From assembly GCA_963777775.1 (NCBI GenBank), contig CAVZRL010000009.1, forward strand, positions 1,240,001 to 1,304,000: a stretch of DNA of 64,000 bases, in the 5' to 3' direction. Below are positions 25,702 through 33,907 of the stretch, in pieces. The first letter of the stretch is position 1. Every line of letters starts with the position of its first letter. Both the position numbers and the translations under genes were made by a program. Below the pieces are notes generated by a model, which ran no database searches, was not told the DNA's origin, and saw only the letters and a program-made list of their open reading frames with translations. Source of the DNA: WHSW01 sp963777775 (GTDB taxonomy: Bacteria; Actinomycetota; Thermoleophilia; Solirubrobacterales; 70-9).

Positions 25702-27507
25702 ATGCGGAATCTTGTCGTGCGAGAGGGCCTCGTCGCGATGGCCGGTGACGCGGCCGAGCGACTGCACGCCCTCGTCGCCGCGGGCGAGGAGCTCCCCTAC
25801 GAGGTCCGCGAGCCCGGCGACGGCTCGCCGCTCTGCCGTTATCAGCCCCTGACCCAGCGCTTCGTCCGCGATCACGCCGGCGAGCTGCGCTCGCTCGACT
25901 CCTTCGGGGCCGCATGCGCGGCGATCGAGGCGGCGGGCCTGGCGGCGGCCTACCTGGAGCGGATGGGCGTTGGTGTCCCCGCCGAGCCGCGGCGCCGGGC
26001 CGAGCTCGCCGGAATCGCGTTCCTCTGCCGGCTGTGGTCGGAGAGCACGGACTTCACCCTCGACGACGAACGGCTGGAGGGCGCGATCGAAGAGCTGCAG
26101 TCGGCGGGCGAGGCCGAGCACGGCGAGATCGAGGTGATCGTGCCGCTGCGCGGCCTGTCGATGCCGATCGCGCGTCTCGATCTGCCTATGGCGTCGATCG
26201 TCCGAGCGGACACGGTCGAGGTCCCGCCCGAGGCCCGCTCGGGTGACGGGCTCGGGGTCTCGCCCTGGGAGCCCGCGTTCCTCGCCGTGGTCCGGGTCGA
26301 AGAGCCCGGCCTCGACGGCGACGAGGAGGGCTCCGAGGCAGGGGTGGCGGCGGTCGAGTCGTTCCGCCGGCTGCTGACGACCTTGAGGTTGTTCCAGGCG
26401 GGCGGGGTCGGGATCGGCCCCCACGCGTGGACGCGGATCGCCGGCGACCGCTGGCGGCGGATCGCCACCGCCGCCGGCCGGCTGCGTCCAGGCGGCTACC
26501 GGATCGTCGAGGGCGAGGTCGGGATGCTGGCGAGCTTCGCCGCCGCGCTGGCCGCGCCCGGGACCCCCTTCAGCCGGGCCGCCGAGCGCCGACCGGGCTT
26601 CCCGAACACGCTCGCCCGTGCGACCACCCGGTTCGAGGCCGGGCTGGAGCGAAACGTCGTCGTCGAGGCGCTCAACGACCACCTGCTGGCGTTGCGATTC
26701 CTGCTCGAGGGCAGCGGGCCGGCCGAGCTCGGCCTCTCGATGCGGGTCGCCGCCCTCTGCGCGGAACCCGACCAGCGCGCCGAGGTGAAGGCGATAGTCG
26801 ACCGCGCGGTCGGGCTCGAGCGTGAGCTGTGGAGCGGCGAGCCCGCACCCGGTTCGAGCTCGGTCACCCCCGCCGAGACGGGGGCTCGGCTCGAGGACCT
26901 GGCGCGCGCGATCCTCAAGGACGCCGCCACCGGCCATCTCGGCTCGGACCTGCGCGTGACGGCCGACGAGATCCTGCTCGCCGACGGGCTCGCGGTCGGC
27001 GACGGCTCCGGCGAGCAGCGCGGCGGGACCACCGAGTGGGATCTGGACCCGGTCGAAGCCGACGAGTCGAGCGGCGAGTCGAGCGGCGAGTCCGCTGCGG
27101 CGATCGAGACCGACGCGGATCAGCCCGAGTTGGCCCAGGAACTGGACGAGATTCTCGAGCAGGTATCCGACCTCGACCGGCGAATCACGCCAGAACCGAG
27201 CCCGGAGCCCGAGGAGGAGATGGTGATCGCGAGAGCAAGAGAGATCTTCGGCGGCCAGGTCGAGCCCGAGACGGCCGCCCTCGAGGTGGTCGCGGACCCG
27301 CCCGCCGCACCCCCGCCGGGACCGGCGACCCGCCCGCAGCAGGGCTCGGGCGCCAGCCCGGTAGTGGCGCTGATCGAGCAGACGCGGGCGGAGAGCCGCG
27401 CGCACCACGAGCGCGCAGCCGGGCTCTTCCCCCGTCCCGAGACCACCGAGTGGAACGTGCGCGAGATCGCATACGACCGCACCCGTCGGGCCCGGGCCGG
27501 CCGCTAG
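25702..27507 (+). CDS. unrecognised 601-aa protein with a possible decayed HEPN-like region and acidic tail
   Basis: Soluble protein, no signal peptide. Residues 1-200 look alpha/beta and carry no motif I know. Residues ~300-380 (from FPNTLARATTRFEAGLERN through ALNDHLLALRFLLEG to DRAVGLERELWSG) resemble the layout of Apea-like HEPN domains: a hydrophobic ALExLL-type helix, an R-A-A-L segment, and a final Tyr/Arg-Ser helix. The RxxxxH catalytic motif is absent. Residues ~381-601 are acidic and Pro-rich, with a short repeated ESSG stretch, and should be disordered. It ends in a strong hairpin terminator. HEPN resemblance is a low-confidence inference. Confidence 0.6.
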   Translation: MRNLVVREGLVAMAGDAAERLHALVAAGEELPYEVREPGDGSPLCRYQPLTQRFVRDHAGELRSLDSFGAACAAIEAAGLAAAYLERMGVGVPAEPRRRAELAGIAFLCRLWSESTDFTLDDERLEGAIEELQSAGEAEHGEIEVIVPLRGLSMPIARLDLPMASIVRADTVEVPPEARSGDGLGVSPWEPAFLAVVRVEEPGLDGDEEGSEAGVAAVESFRRLLTTLRLFQAGGVGIGPHAWTRIAGDRWRRIATAAGRLRPGGYRIVEGEVGMLASFAAALAAPGTPFSRAAERRPGFPNTLARATTRFEAGLERNVVVEALNDHLLALRFLLEGSGPAELGLSMRVAALCAEPDQRAEVKAIVDRAVGLERELWSGEPAPGSSSVTPAETGARLEDLARAILKDAATGHLGSDLRVTADEILLADGLAVGDGSGEQRGGTTEWDLDPVEADESSGESSGESAAAIETDADQPELAQELDEILEQVSDLDRRITPEPSPEPEEEMVIARAREIFGGQVEPETAALEVVADPPAAPPPGPATRPQQGSGASPVVALIEQTRAESRAHHERAAGLFPRPETTEWNVREIAYDRTRRARAGR

Positions 27508-27540
27508 CACCTCAGACTTCCTCCGATCACCCCAGGAAGA

Positions 27541-27582
27541 GCAGGTCAGGCCATCGAGCGGAGCTCGATGGCTCTGGCCTGC
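27541..27582. terminator. long bidirectional hairpin terminator
   Basis: GCCATCGAGC (27550-27559), loop GGA, GCTCGATGGC (27563-27572), extended outward by GCAGGTCAG / TCTGGCCTGC with one mismatch and one bulge, about 19 bp in all. It lies between convergent genes. Confidence 0.85.
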
Positions 27583-27594
27583 CGGGAACGCGAT

Positions 27595-28749
27595 TCAGGC
27601 CGAGGCCGCGATCCGGGTCCGTTCCTCGCTCCCGGACGCGAACAGGTAGCGGTTGACCTCCATCAGCCCGGCCAGGTCGTGGACGTCCTCGTCGAGGTAG
27701 GGCACCTGGATCACCGACTTGGTTCGCAGCTCGGCGGCGAGGTGCTCGACGTTGGCGCGGTCACGGGCGGCGAGCGCCTCGTAGTCGGCCAGGTTGGCGG
27801 CGGCGCGACGGGCGAGGTCGCGGTCGCCAAGCGCCTCGACGAGCTCGGCCTCGACCGCCGCCGGCCCGGCCGCCGCCGGGCCGCCCTCGTAGTGGACCTT
27901 GTTGACGATCACGCCGCCGAACGGCAGCTTCGCCTCGGTCAGCTTGCGATGAAAATAGACGGCCTCGGAGATTGGCTCGCCCTGGGGTCCGCAGACGACC
28001 AGAAACGAGGTCTGCGGCGCGGCGAGCAGCTCGTTGACCCGCCGGGCGCGCTCGCGAAAGCCCTCGACCATGCCCCCGAACGCCTGGAAGAACTCGGCCA
28101 GCTCCTCGAGCAGGTCGACTCCCGTGATCCGGCGCAGGATCGAGAACATGACCGCGCTGCCGCGCCCGAAGACCTTCATCCCGAGCCCGGCCGGGCGCAT
28201 GAACACCTGCAGCGCCCGGCCCTCGATGAACTGGGTCAGTCGCTTCGGGGCGTCGAGGAAGTCGAGCGCGTTGCGGCTCGGCGGCGTGTCGAGGACGAGC
28301 AGGTCGTAGCGGTCCTCGGCATGGATCTCGAACAGCTTCTCCATCGCCATGTACTCCTGCGAGCCGGCGAGCGCGGCCGAGAGCTGCTGGTAGATGCGGT
28401 TCGAGAGGATCCGCTCTCGCGTCTGCTCGTCGGGCGCGTGCCTGCGCACCACCTCGTCGAAGGTCTGCTTGGCGTCGAGCATCATCGCCCACAGCTCGCC
28501 GTCCCCGGGATCGACGCCGGCGGACTCGAAGCGCTCCGAATCGACGCGGCGCTCGACATTGCCGAGCTCGGGCAGGCCGAGCGAGTCCGCGAGCCGCTTC
28601 GCCGGGTCGATCGTCAACACCGCGACGCGTCGCCCGCGCGCCGCCATCCCGGCCGCGATCGCGGCCGCGGTGGTCGTCTTGCCGACTCCGCCCGATCCGG
28701 CGCAGATGCAGACACGCTTGCCGTCGAGCAGCTCGGCGACCCCCGCCAT
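27595..28749 (-). CDS. ArsA/Get3-family ATPase, second of pair (Rv3680/BagB-like)
   Basis: 384-aa deviant-P-loop ATPase. Walker A is GSGGVGKTTTAAA near residues 18-30, then VLTIDPAKRLADSLGLPELGN, the switch segment LLVLDTPPSRNALDFLDAP, and VVCGPQGEPISEA. These match mycobacterial Rv3680. Its ATG shares one base with the upstream ATPase stop (TGATG), so the pair is coupled and likely forms a heteromer. In mycobacteria the BagA/BagB pair affects glycerol and nitric-oxide tolerance; arsenite transport is not implied. No ArsB-like pump is nearby. Confidence 0.87.
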   Translation of the reverse strand: MAGVAELLDGKRVCICAGSGGVGKTTTAAAIAAGMAARGRRVAVLTIDPAKRLADSLGLPELGNVERRVDSERFESAGVDPGDGELWAMMLDAKQTFDEVVRRHAPDEQTRERILSNRIYQQLSAALAGSQEYMAMEKLFEIHAEDRYDLLVLDTPPSRNALDFLDAPKRLTQFIEGRALQVFMRPAGLGMKVFGRGSAVMFSILRRITGVDLLEELAEFFQAFGGMVEGFRERARRVNELLAAPQTSFLVVCGPQGEPISEAVYFHRKLTEAKLPFGGVIVNKVHYEGGPAAAGPAAVEAELVEALGDRDLARRAAANLADYEALAARDRANVEHLAAELRTKSVIQVPYLDEDVHDLAGLMEVNRYLFASGSEERTRIAASA

Positions 28750-29672
28750 CAGGTGCGCACCGCCCCGGCGAGCATGCCGATCTCCTCGACGCCGAGCTGG
28801 GGCTCGAACAGGAATGGCAGGGTCGTCAGCGGCGCCTCTGTCAGCTCCTCGAGCCGCGCGAGCTGCTCGCGCTGGGCCCGGGCGCGCAGGCTCTCGCTGA
28901 CCCCTGCCCGACCGGCGGCCCGGACCGCGCAATCGCCGTTCGCCGCCAGCTCCGCGAGCTGCTCGGTCTCATCGGGGCTGAACCGCTCCGGGTAGAGACC
29001 GTTGAGGAAGATCCGGTCGACGTGGACGCCGACGTCGCACTCGAGACCGCGCTCGAGCGCGGCAGTCTCGTTGACCGGCATCTCCTCGGGAAGGGCGACG
29101 ATCGCGACCCCGGTCCGCCGCGGATCGCGCAAGAACCCGTCGAGGGCGTCGGCCTGCTGGCGGATCATCCCGACCCGAGCGACGTTCGCGAACGTGCGCG
29201 GGGTCTGCAGGAAGCCGACCCCGTGGCCGGTCGCGGGCGCGTCGAGGATCACCAGGTCGTACTTGCGCCCCTGCTTGACCTTGCGGTCGTCGAGTGCCAG
29301 CTCCCAGATCTTGCCGATCGTGACCAGCTCCTTGAGCCCGGGCGTGGCCGCCGCCAGGTAGGTGAACACGCGCGAGCGAAAGAGCAGGTCGCGCATCGCC
29401 TTGACCTTGAGCTGCAGGAGGACGTACTCGCGCATCGCCTCGTCCGGGTCGATCGAGATCGCCCATAGGTTGTCGGCCATCTCGACCTCGTGAAAGCCGA
29501 CCTGAGCCCGGTGGAAGACGTGCGAGAGGTGCTCCTGTGACGCGACCTCGCAGAGGATTGTCCGCTTGCCCTCGCGCGCGGCGGCGAGCGCGAGCGCGAG
29601 CGCCACCGTGGACTTGCCCACGCCCCCTTTGCCGGTCACTACCACCAGCCGCTTGTCGAGTAGTTGGGACAC
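28749..29672 (-). CDS. ArsA/Get3-family ATPase, first of pair (Rv3679/BagA-like)
   Basis: 307-aa ATPase. It starts at a GTG giving SQLLDKRLVVVTGKGGVGKSTVALALA, with the deviant Walker A KGGVGKST. The switch region is DLVILDAPATGHGVGFLQTP. It is shorter than the partner, as in the Rv3679/Rv3680 pair. In-frame sequence upstream of the GTG is low-complexity. A TACGAT box at 29708-29713 (minus strand) would give a ~30-nt leader. It is divergent from the ParA-FtsZ operon. Confidence 0.85.
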   Translation of the reverse strand: MSQLLDKRLVVVTGKGGVGKSTVALALALAAAREGKRTILCEVASQEHLSHVFHRAQVGFHEVEMADNLWAISIDPDEAMREYVLLQLKVKAMRDLLFRSRVFTYLAAATPGLKELVTIGKIWELALDDRKVKQGRKYDLVILDAPATGHGVGFLQTPRTFANVARVGMIRQQADALDGFLRDPRRTGVAIVALPEEMPVNETAALERGLECDVGVHVDRIFLNGLYPERFSPDETEQLAELAANGDCAVRAAGRAGVSESLRARAQREQLARLEELTEAPLTTLPFLFEPQLGVEEIGMLAGAVRT

Positions 29673-29707
29673 TCGCTGGCTCGGGCGCGGTGGCCCGCTC
29701 GCCGTTG

Positions 29708-29713
29708 ATCGTA
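29708..29713 (-). promoter_or_regulatory. -10 box TACGAT of the ArsA pair
   Basis: TACGAT on the minus strand, 35 nt before the GTG at 29672; a start ~7 nt downstream gives a short leader. Confidence 0.4.
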
Positions 29714-29792
29714 CCCACGCTGCCCCCGCCCCAAAGCCGTTTGCGGTGCAGGGGAAGGAAAGCCGCTTCAGCGTGCGAATAGTCGCGAACGT

Positions 29793-30920
29793 ATGGGACT
29801 TTTCAACCGCCAGACCCGCCCCGACAAGGAACTGATCCCGGACCCGCCCGAGCCGGTCTTCGAGGAGCCGATCGACACCGACTCGGTCGAGCCCGCGACC
29901 GCGATCGAGCCGCCCGGCATCGACGACGCGGCCGATCCCGCCGATCCTCCGGCCGAGGCCGATCCCGCCGATCCTCCGTCGGAGGCGCCCGCCGAGGCTT
30001 CCGAGCCCGAGCGCGCCCCGCAATCGCCGCCGGTCAACCCGGTCCCCGAACCTCAGCCCGACGAGGAAGTGCGGATCACCGCCTCCGAGGCGCTGGCCCC
30101 GATCCGTGGGCCGTCGGCCGCCGGTGGCTCCGCGGGCGCGCCCGACGACCGGCCGACGCGCCGCGCAGAGGTGATCTCGTTCGCAAACCAAAAGGGCGGT
30201 GTCGCGAAGACGACCTCGACCCTCAACCTCGCGGTCGCTTTCGCCGAGTCGGGTCACGACGTCCTCTGCGTCGATCTCGATCCACAGGGCAACCTGACGA
30301 TGAGCCAGGGCATCGACCCCGACAAGGTCGAGAAGTCGATGTTCGACGTCCTCGTCCACCACATCCCGCTCCGTGAGGTGATCCAGGAGCGCGAGATCGA
30401 CATCGCCGTCGCATCGATCGACCTTGCCGGCGCCGAGATCGCGATGTCGACCCAGATCGGGCGCGAGCGCTCGCTCGAGAAGGCGCTCGCCGCGGTCAGC
30501 GACGACTACGACTTCGTCTGCATCGACACGCCCCCGAGCCTCGGCCTGCTGACGATCAACGCGCTCACCGCCTCCGACAAGGTGATCGTCCCGGTCCAGT
30601 GCGAGTACCTCTCGATGCGCGGCCTGCTGCAGCTCCAGAACACACTCGAGATGATCCAGGACAATCTCAACCCCAACGTCAGGATCGAGGGCATCCTGCC
30701 GACGATGTTGGACTCACGGACCGTGCACGCCAAGGAGGCGGTCGAGATCCTCGAGGAGAACTTCGGCGACCTCGTGTTCAAGTCCCGGATCCGCAAGGCG
30801 ATCAAGTTCGCCGAGGCCCCGGTCCGGGGAGCAAGCGTGCTCAAGTACGATCCGAAGGGCAACGCCGCCGACTACTACCGCGACTTGGCCAAGGAGGTCC
30901 TGAGCAATGGCGCGACGTAA
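29793..30920 (+). CDS. ParA/MipZ-type ATPase with long N-terminal disordered extension
   Basis: 375-aa ParA-superfamily ATPase. The core runs from ~126: VISFANQKGGVAKTTSTLNLA with deviant Walker A KGGVAKTT (134-141), VDLDPQGNLT, and FVCIDTPPSLGLLTINAL. The first ~125 residues are acidic and Pro-rich, including a tandem 9-residue repeat ADPADPPAE/ADPADPPSE encoded by a 27-nt DNA repeat. ParA proteins usually lack such an extension. The gene overlaps ftsZ by 14 nt. No parB or parS is seen, so a role in placing the division ring, as for MipZ, fits better than plasmid or chromosome partition (inference). Confidence 0.85.
   Translation: MGLFNRQTRPDKELIPDPPEPVFEEPIDTDSVEPATAIEPPGIDDAADPADPPAEADPADPPSEAPAEASEPERAPQSPPVNPVPEPQPDEEVRITASEALAPIRGPSAAGGSAGAPDDRPTRRAEVISFANQKGGVAKTTSTLNLAVAFAESGHDVLCVDLDPQGNLTMSQGIDPDKVEKSMFDVLVHHIPLREVIQEREIDIAVASIDLAGAEIAMSTQIGRERSLEKALAAVSDDYDFVCIDTPPSLGLLTINALTASDKVIVPVQCEYLSMRGLLQLQNTLEMIQDNLNPNVRIEGILPTMLDSRTVHAKEAVEILEENFGDLVFKSRIRKAIKFAEAPVRGASVLKYDPKGNAADYYRDLAKEVLSNGAT
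29930..29978 (+). repeat. 27-nt tandem repeat inside the parA-like gene
   Basis: A 22-nt identical core occurs at 29930-29951 and 29957-29978, period 27 nt, coding the repeated ADPADPP(A/S)E of the disordered tail. It could vary in copy number between strains. Confidence 0.8.
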
Positions 30921-32361
30921 GCGGGCCAGTATGCGCGAGGGCCCGCTCGCTGACCTCTTCCGCTCGACCGTTGAACCCGATGACCCGCCGGAGCCCCCGG
31001 CCCCGGCGGATCAGCGCTCCGAGCACGAGACGAGGGTGATCCGGGAGTCCGCCCCCGCCCCCGAGCCCGACCCGGAGCCGCGCTCGGCGCAGGAGCAGCC
31101 GGCACCATCGTCCGCCGCGCCGTACGGGGTCGACGAGGACGTCGATCCGCCGGCCGCCAAGGAGCGGCTGAACAGGGTCTTCTCCGACGACGCGGTCGAC
31201 GTCGAGGGCCCCTTCTACGGCCGCGACGAGCCGTCCTACGGGCACGGTCTGGCGCCGGGCGAGGAGCCGCGGCCGCACGCGCCGGTGATCCGGGTCGTCG
31301 GCGTCGGTGGGGCCGGCGTCAACGCGATCAACCGCATGGTCGAGGCCGGGATCCCCGGGGTCGAGTTCATGGCGGTCAACACCGACCTGCAGTCGCTCCA
31401 ACAGTCGACCGCGGACGTCACCGTCCACCTCGGCAGTGGCATGGCCCGCGGCCTCGGCGCGGGGTCCAACCCGCAGCTCGGCTACCGGGCGGCGTTCGAG
31501 GAGCAGGACAAGATCAAGCGCCTGCTCAAGGGTTCGGACATGGTCTTCGTCACCGCCGGTGCCGGAGGCGGGACCGGGACCGGGGCGACGCCGGTGATCG
31601 CCCGGCTCGCCCGCGATGTCGGGGCGCTGACCGTCGGGATTGTGACCAAGCCGTTCCGGTTCGAGGGCTCGCGACGCGCGAAGCAGGCCGAGGAGGGGAT
31701 CGAGGCGCTCGCCTCCGAGGTCGACACGCTGATCATCGTTCCGAACGAGCGCCTGCTCTCGGTGCTGGCGAAGACGACGACGATGATGCAGGCATTCCAG
31801 GTCGCCGACGACGTCCTGCGCCAGGGCGTCCAGGGGATCTCGGAGCTGATCACCTTGCCCGGCATGATCAATCTCGACTTCGCCGACGTGCGGACGACGA
31901 TGCGCGATGCCGGTCAGGCACTGCTCGGGATCGGCATGGGGTCCGGCGACAACCGTGCCGTCCGCGCCGCCGAGAGCGCGGTTTCCTCGCCGCTGCTCGA
32001 GACCTCCGTCGACGGGGCGCGCTCGATCCTGCTTTCGATCACCGGCGGTCAGGACCTGACCCTGCTCGAGGTCTCCGAGGCGGCGAAGGTGGTCCAGGAG
32101 GCGGCCCATCCGGACGCCAACATCATCTTCGGCGCCAACATCGACGACACAGTCGATGACGAGGTCTGGGTGACCGTGATCGCGACCCGCTTCGACGGCC
32201 GCGCGCGGCGCGCCGACGGCTCCGGGACCGGCGAGCGACGCGCGATCGGCACCGCGTCCACCTCCGCCCGGAGGCCCGCCGACCGCCGCGCGGGCACCGC
32301 GAAGAGCTTCGAGTCGCGCCCCCGCGACCTCGAGTTCGACGTGCCCGAGTACTCGCCCTGA
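30907..32361 (+). CDS. ftsZ: cell-division GTPase FtsZ with ~125-residue N-terminal extension
   Basis: Tubulin-like division protein, 484 aa against the usual 350-420. The GTPase core begins near 127 (VIRVVGVGGAGVNAINRM); the tubulin signature GAGGGTGTG is at 218-226 and the T7 loop NLDFADV at 322-328 supplies the catalytic Asp, so activity is expected. The C-terminus ends DLEFDVPEYSP, fitting the conserved peptide that binds partners such as SepF. The first 125 residues start very basic (MARRKR) and are then acidic and Pro-rich, probably disordered. It overlaps the ParA-type gene by 14 nt. No dcw genes are adjacent. Confidence 0.92.
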   Translation: MARRKRASMREGPLADLFRSTVEPDDPPEPPAPADQRSEHETRVIRESAPAPEPDPEPRSAQEQPAPSSAAPYGVDEDVDPPAAKERLNRVFSDDAVDVEGPFYGRDEPSYGHGLAPGEEPRPHAPVIRVVGVGGAGVNAINRMVEAGIPGVEFMAVNTDLQSLQQSTADVTVHLGSGMARGLGAGSNPQLGYRAAFEEQDKIKRLLKGSDMVFVTAGAGGGTGTGATPVIARLARDVGALTVGIVTKPFRFEGSRRAKQAEEGIEALASEVDTLIIVPNERLLSVLAKTTTMMQAFQVADDVLRQGVQGISELITLPGMINLDFADVRTTMRDAGQALLGIGMGSGDNRAVRAAESAVSSPLLETSVDGARSILLSITGGQDLTLLEVSEAAKVVQEAAHPDANIIFGANIDDTVDDEVWVTVIATRFDGRARRADGSGTGERRAIGTASTSARRPADRRAGTAKSFESRPRDLEFDVPEYSP

Positions 32362-32392
32362 GCGGCTCCGGGACCGCCTCCGGCGCGCCTTC

Positions 32393-32398
32393 TAGTCT
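32393..32398 (+). promoter_or_regulatory. -10 box TAGTCT, leaderless-type promoter of ggt
   Basis: TAGTCT ends 6 nt before the ATG at 32405. Confidence 0.55.
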
Positions 32399-32404
32399 CA
32401 GATC

Positions 32405-33907
32405 ATGAGCTCCCGCGGCGTGGTCGCTGCCGGGCATCCGCTTACCGCGGAGGCCGGGGCGCGGGTATTGCGGGAGGGCGGCAATGCCGTCGACGCGGCC
32501 GTTGCCGCGGTGCTGACCTCGTTCGTCACCGAGAGCCCGCTGACGGGCCTCGGCGCCGGCGGCTACATGCTCGTTCACACCGGTGAGGAGACCGTGGTGC
32601 TCGACTTCTTCGTCGCCGTGCCGGGCGCCGACGGCGTCGAGCGCGGCTCCGAGCTGGTCCCGATCCCGGTCTACTTCACCCCGGAGTCGGCTCAGATCTT
32701 TCACGTCGGGGCGGCGTCGTGCGGCGTCCCGGGGACGCCTGCGGGGCTCGAGGACGCGCTCGGGCGATTCGGCTCGCTGACCTTGCTCGAGCTCGCCGCG
32801 CCCGCGGCCAGGCTCGCGCGGGAGGGGCACGTGGTGATCCCCGAGCAGGCCTTCTTCCTCACGATCCTGGCGCCGATCCTGACCCACTACCCCGAGGCCG
32901 CGTCGATCTACGCGCCCGACGGAAAGCTGCTCGGAGCCGGCGACAAGATCGTCTTCGCCGAGCTCGCGGACGCGCTCGAGCGGCTCGGCGCCGAGGGTGC
33001 GGAGCCCTTCTACCGTGGCGAGGTCGCGGTCGCGATCTCCGACTGGGTGCTCGACCGCGGCGGCACGCTCGGCCGCGGCGACCTCGCCGCCTACCGGTCG
33101 ATCGCGCGCGAGCCGGTAAGGGCGCGGTTTCGCGGCCGCGAGGTGCTGACGAACCCACCGCCCTCGTCGGGCGGGATCCTGATCGCCTACGCGCTGGCGC
33201 TGCTCGAGCGCCGGGACCGGATCGGCCTCGAGGAGCTGGTAGAGGCGATGCGGGCGGCGCAGGACGCGCGCACCGAGCAGTTCCTCGAGGGCCTTTACGG
33301 GGACCGGTTCGCGACCCGTTTTCTCGAGCAGGCGCTGGCCCCCGGGGCCGGCAGGCTCGGGTCGACCACCCATATCACCGCGGTCGACGGTGACGGTCGC
33401 TGCGCGAGCGTGACCTGCTCGAACGGCACCGGCTCGGGGCTCGTCGTCCCGGGCACCGGGGTGCACGTCAACAACATGCTCGGCGAGGAGGACCTGAACC
33501 CGCACGGTTTCCACCGGCTGCCCGCCGGGCGCCGGATGCCGTCGATGATGGCGCCGACCGTGGTGCTCGCCGACGGGGGGCTCGAGGCCGGCCTCGGCAG
33601 CGGCGGCTCGAACCGGATCCGGTCGGCGATCCTGCAGACGATCGTGCGCTTGGTCAGCGACGGGCTCGACGTGGAGGCGTCCGTGGTCGCACCGCGCGTC
33701 CACTTCGAGGCCGGAACGGTCCAGGCCGAGCCAGGGGTGGACGAGGCGGCGCTCGAGCGGCTTGCCGCGCACGGCTACGAGGTCTTCCGCTGGCCCGACC
33801 GCAACGTCTTCTTCGGCGGCGTGCACGCGGTCGCGCGAGAGCCCGAGAGCGGCGCCCTGCGCGGCGCCGGGGACCCCCGCCGCGGGGGAGCCGTCGCCGC
33901 CGCCTAG
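32405..33907 (+). CDS. ggt: gamma-glutamyltransferase family N-terminal nucleophile hydrolase
   Basis: 500-aa Ntn hydrolase that self-cleaves and transfers or hydrolyses gamma-glutamyl groups. GVVAAGHPLTAEAGARVLREGGNAVDAAVAAV starts the large subunit. TTH at 321-323 (GSTTHITAVD) is the cleavage site and Thr321 the nucleophile of the small subunit. The later PSMMAPTVVL and GSGGSNRIRSAI form the conserved small-subunit core. No signal peptide is evident, so it may act in the cytoplasm on glutathione-like, mycothiol-linked or other substrates. Its TAG stop shares a CTAG with the convergent LON-domain gene. Confidence 0.88.
   Translation: MSSRGVVAAGHPLTAEAGARVLREGGNAVDAAVAAVLTSFVTESPLTGLGAGGYMLVHTGEETVVLDFFVAVPGADGVERGSELVPIPVYFTPESAQIFHVGAASCGVPGTPAGLEDALGRFGSLTLLELAAPAARLAREGHVVIPEQAFFLTILAPILTHYPEAASIYAPDGKLLGAGDKIVFAELADALERLGAEGAEPFYRGEVAVAISDWVLDRGGTLGRGDLAAYRSIAREPVRARFRGREVLTNPPPSSGGILIAYALALLERRDRIGLEELVEAMRAAQDARTEQFLEGLYGDRFATRFLEQALAPGAGRLGSTTHITAVDGDGRCASVTCSNGTGSGLVVPGTGVHVNNMLGEEDLNPHGFHRLPAGRRMPSMMAPTVVLADGGLEAGLGSGGSNRIRSAILQTIVRLVSDGLDVEASVVAPRVHFEAGTVQAEPGVDEAALERLAAHGYEVFRWPDRNVFFGGVHAVAREPESGALRGAGDPRRGGAVAAA

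Noticed and set aside
27595..29672. Arsenite resistance operon
   Set aside because: The ATPases look like the BagAB/Get3 type, and there is no arsB, arsR, arsC or arsD near them.
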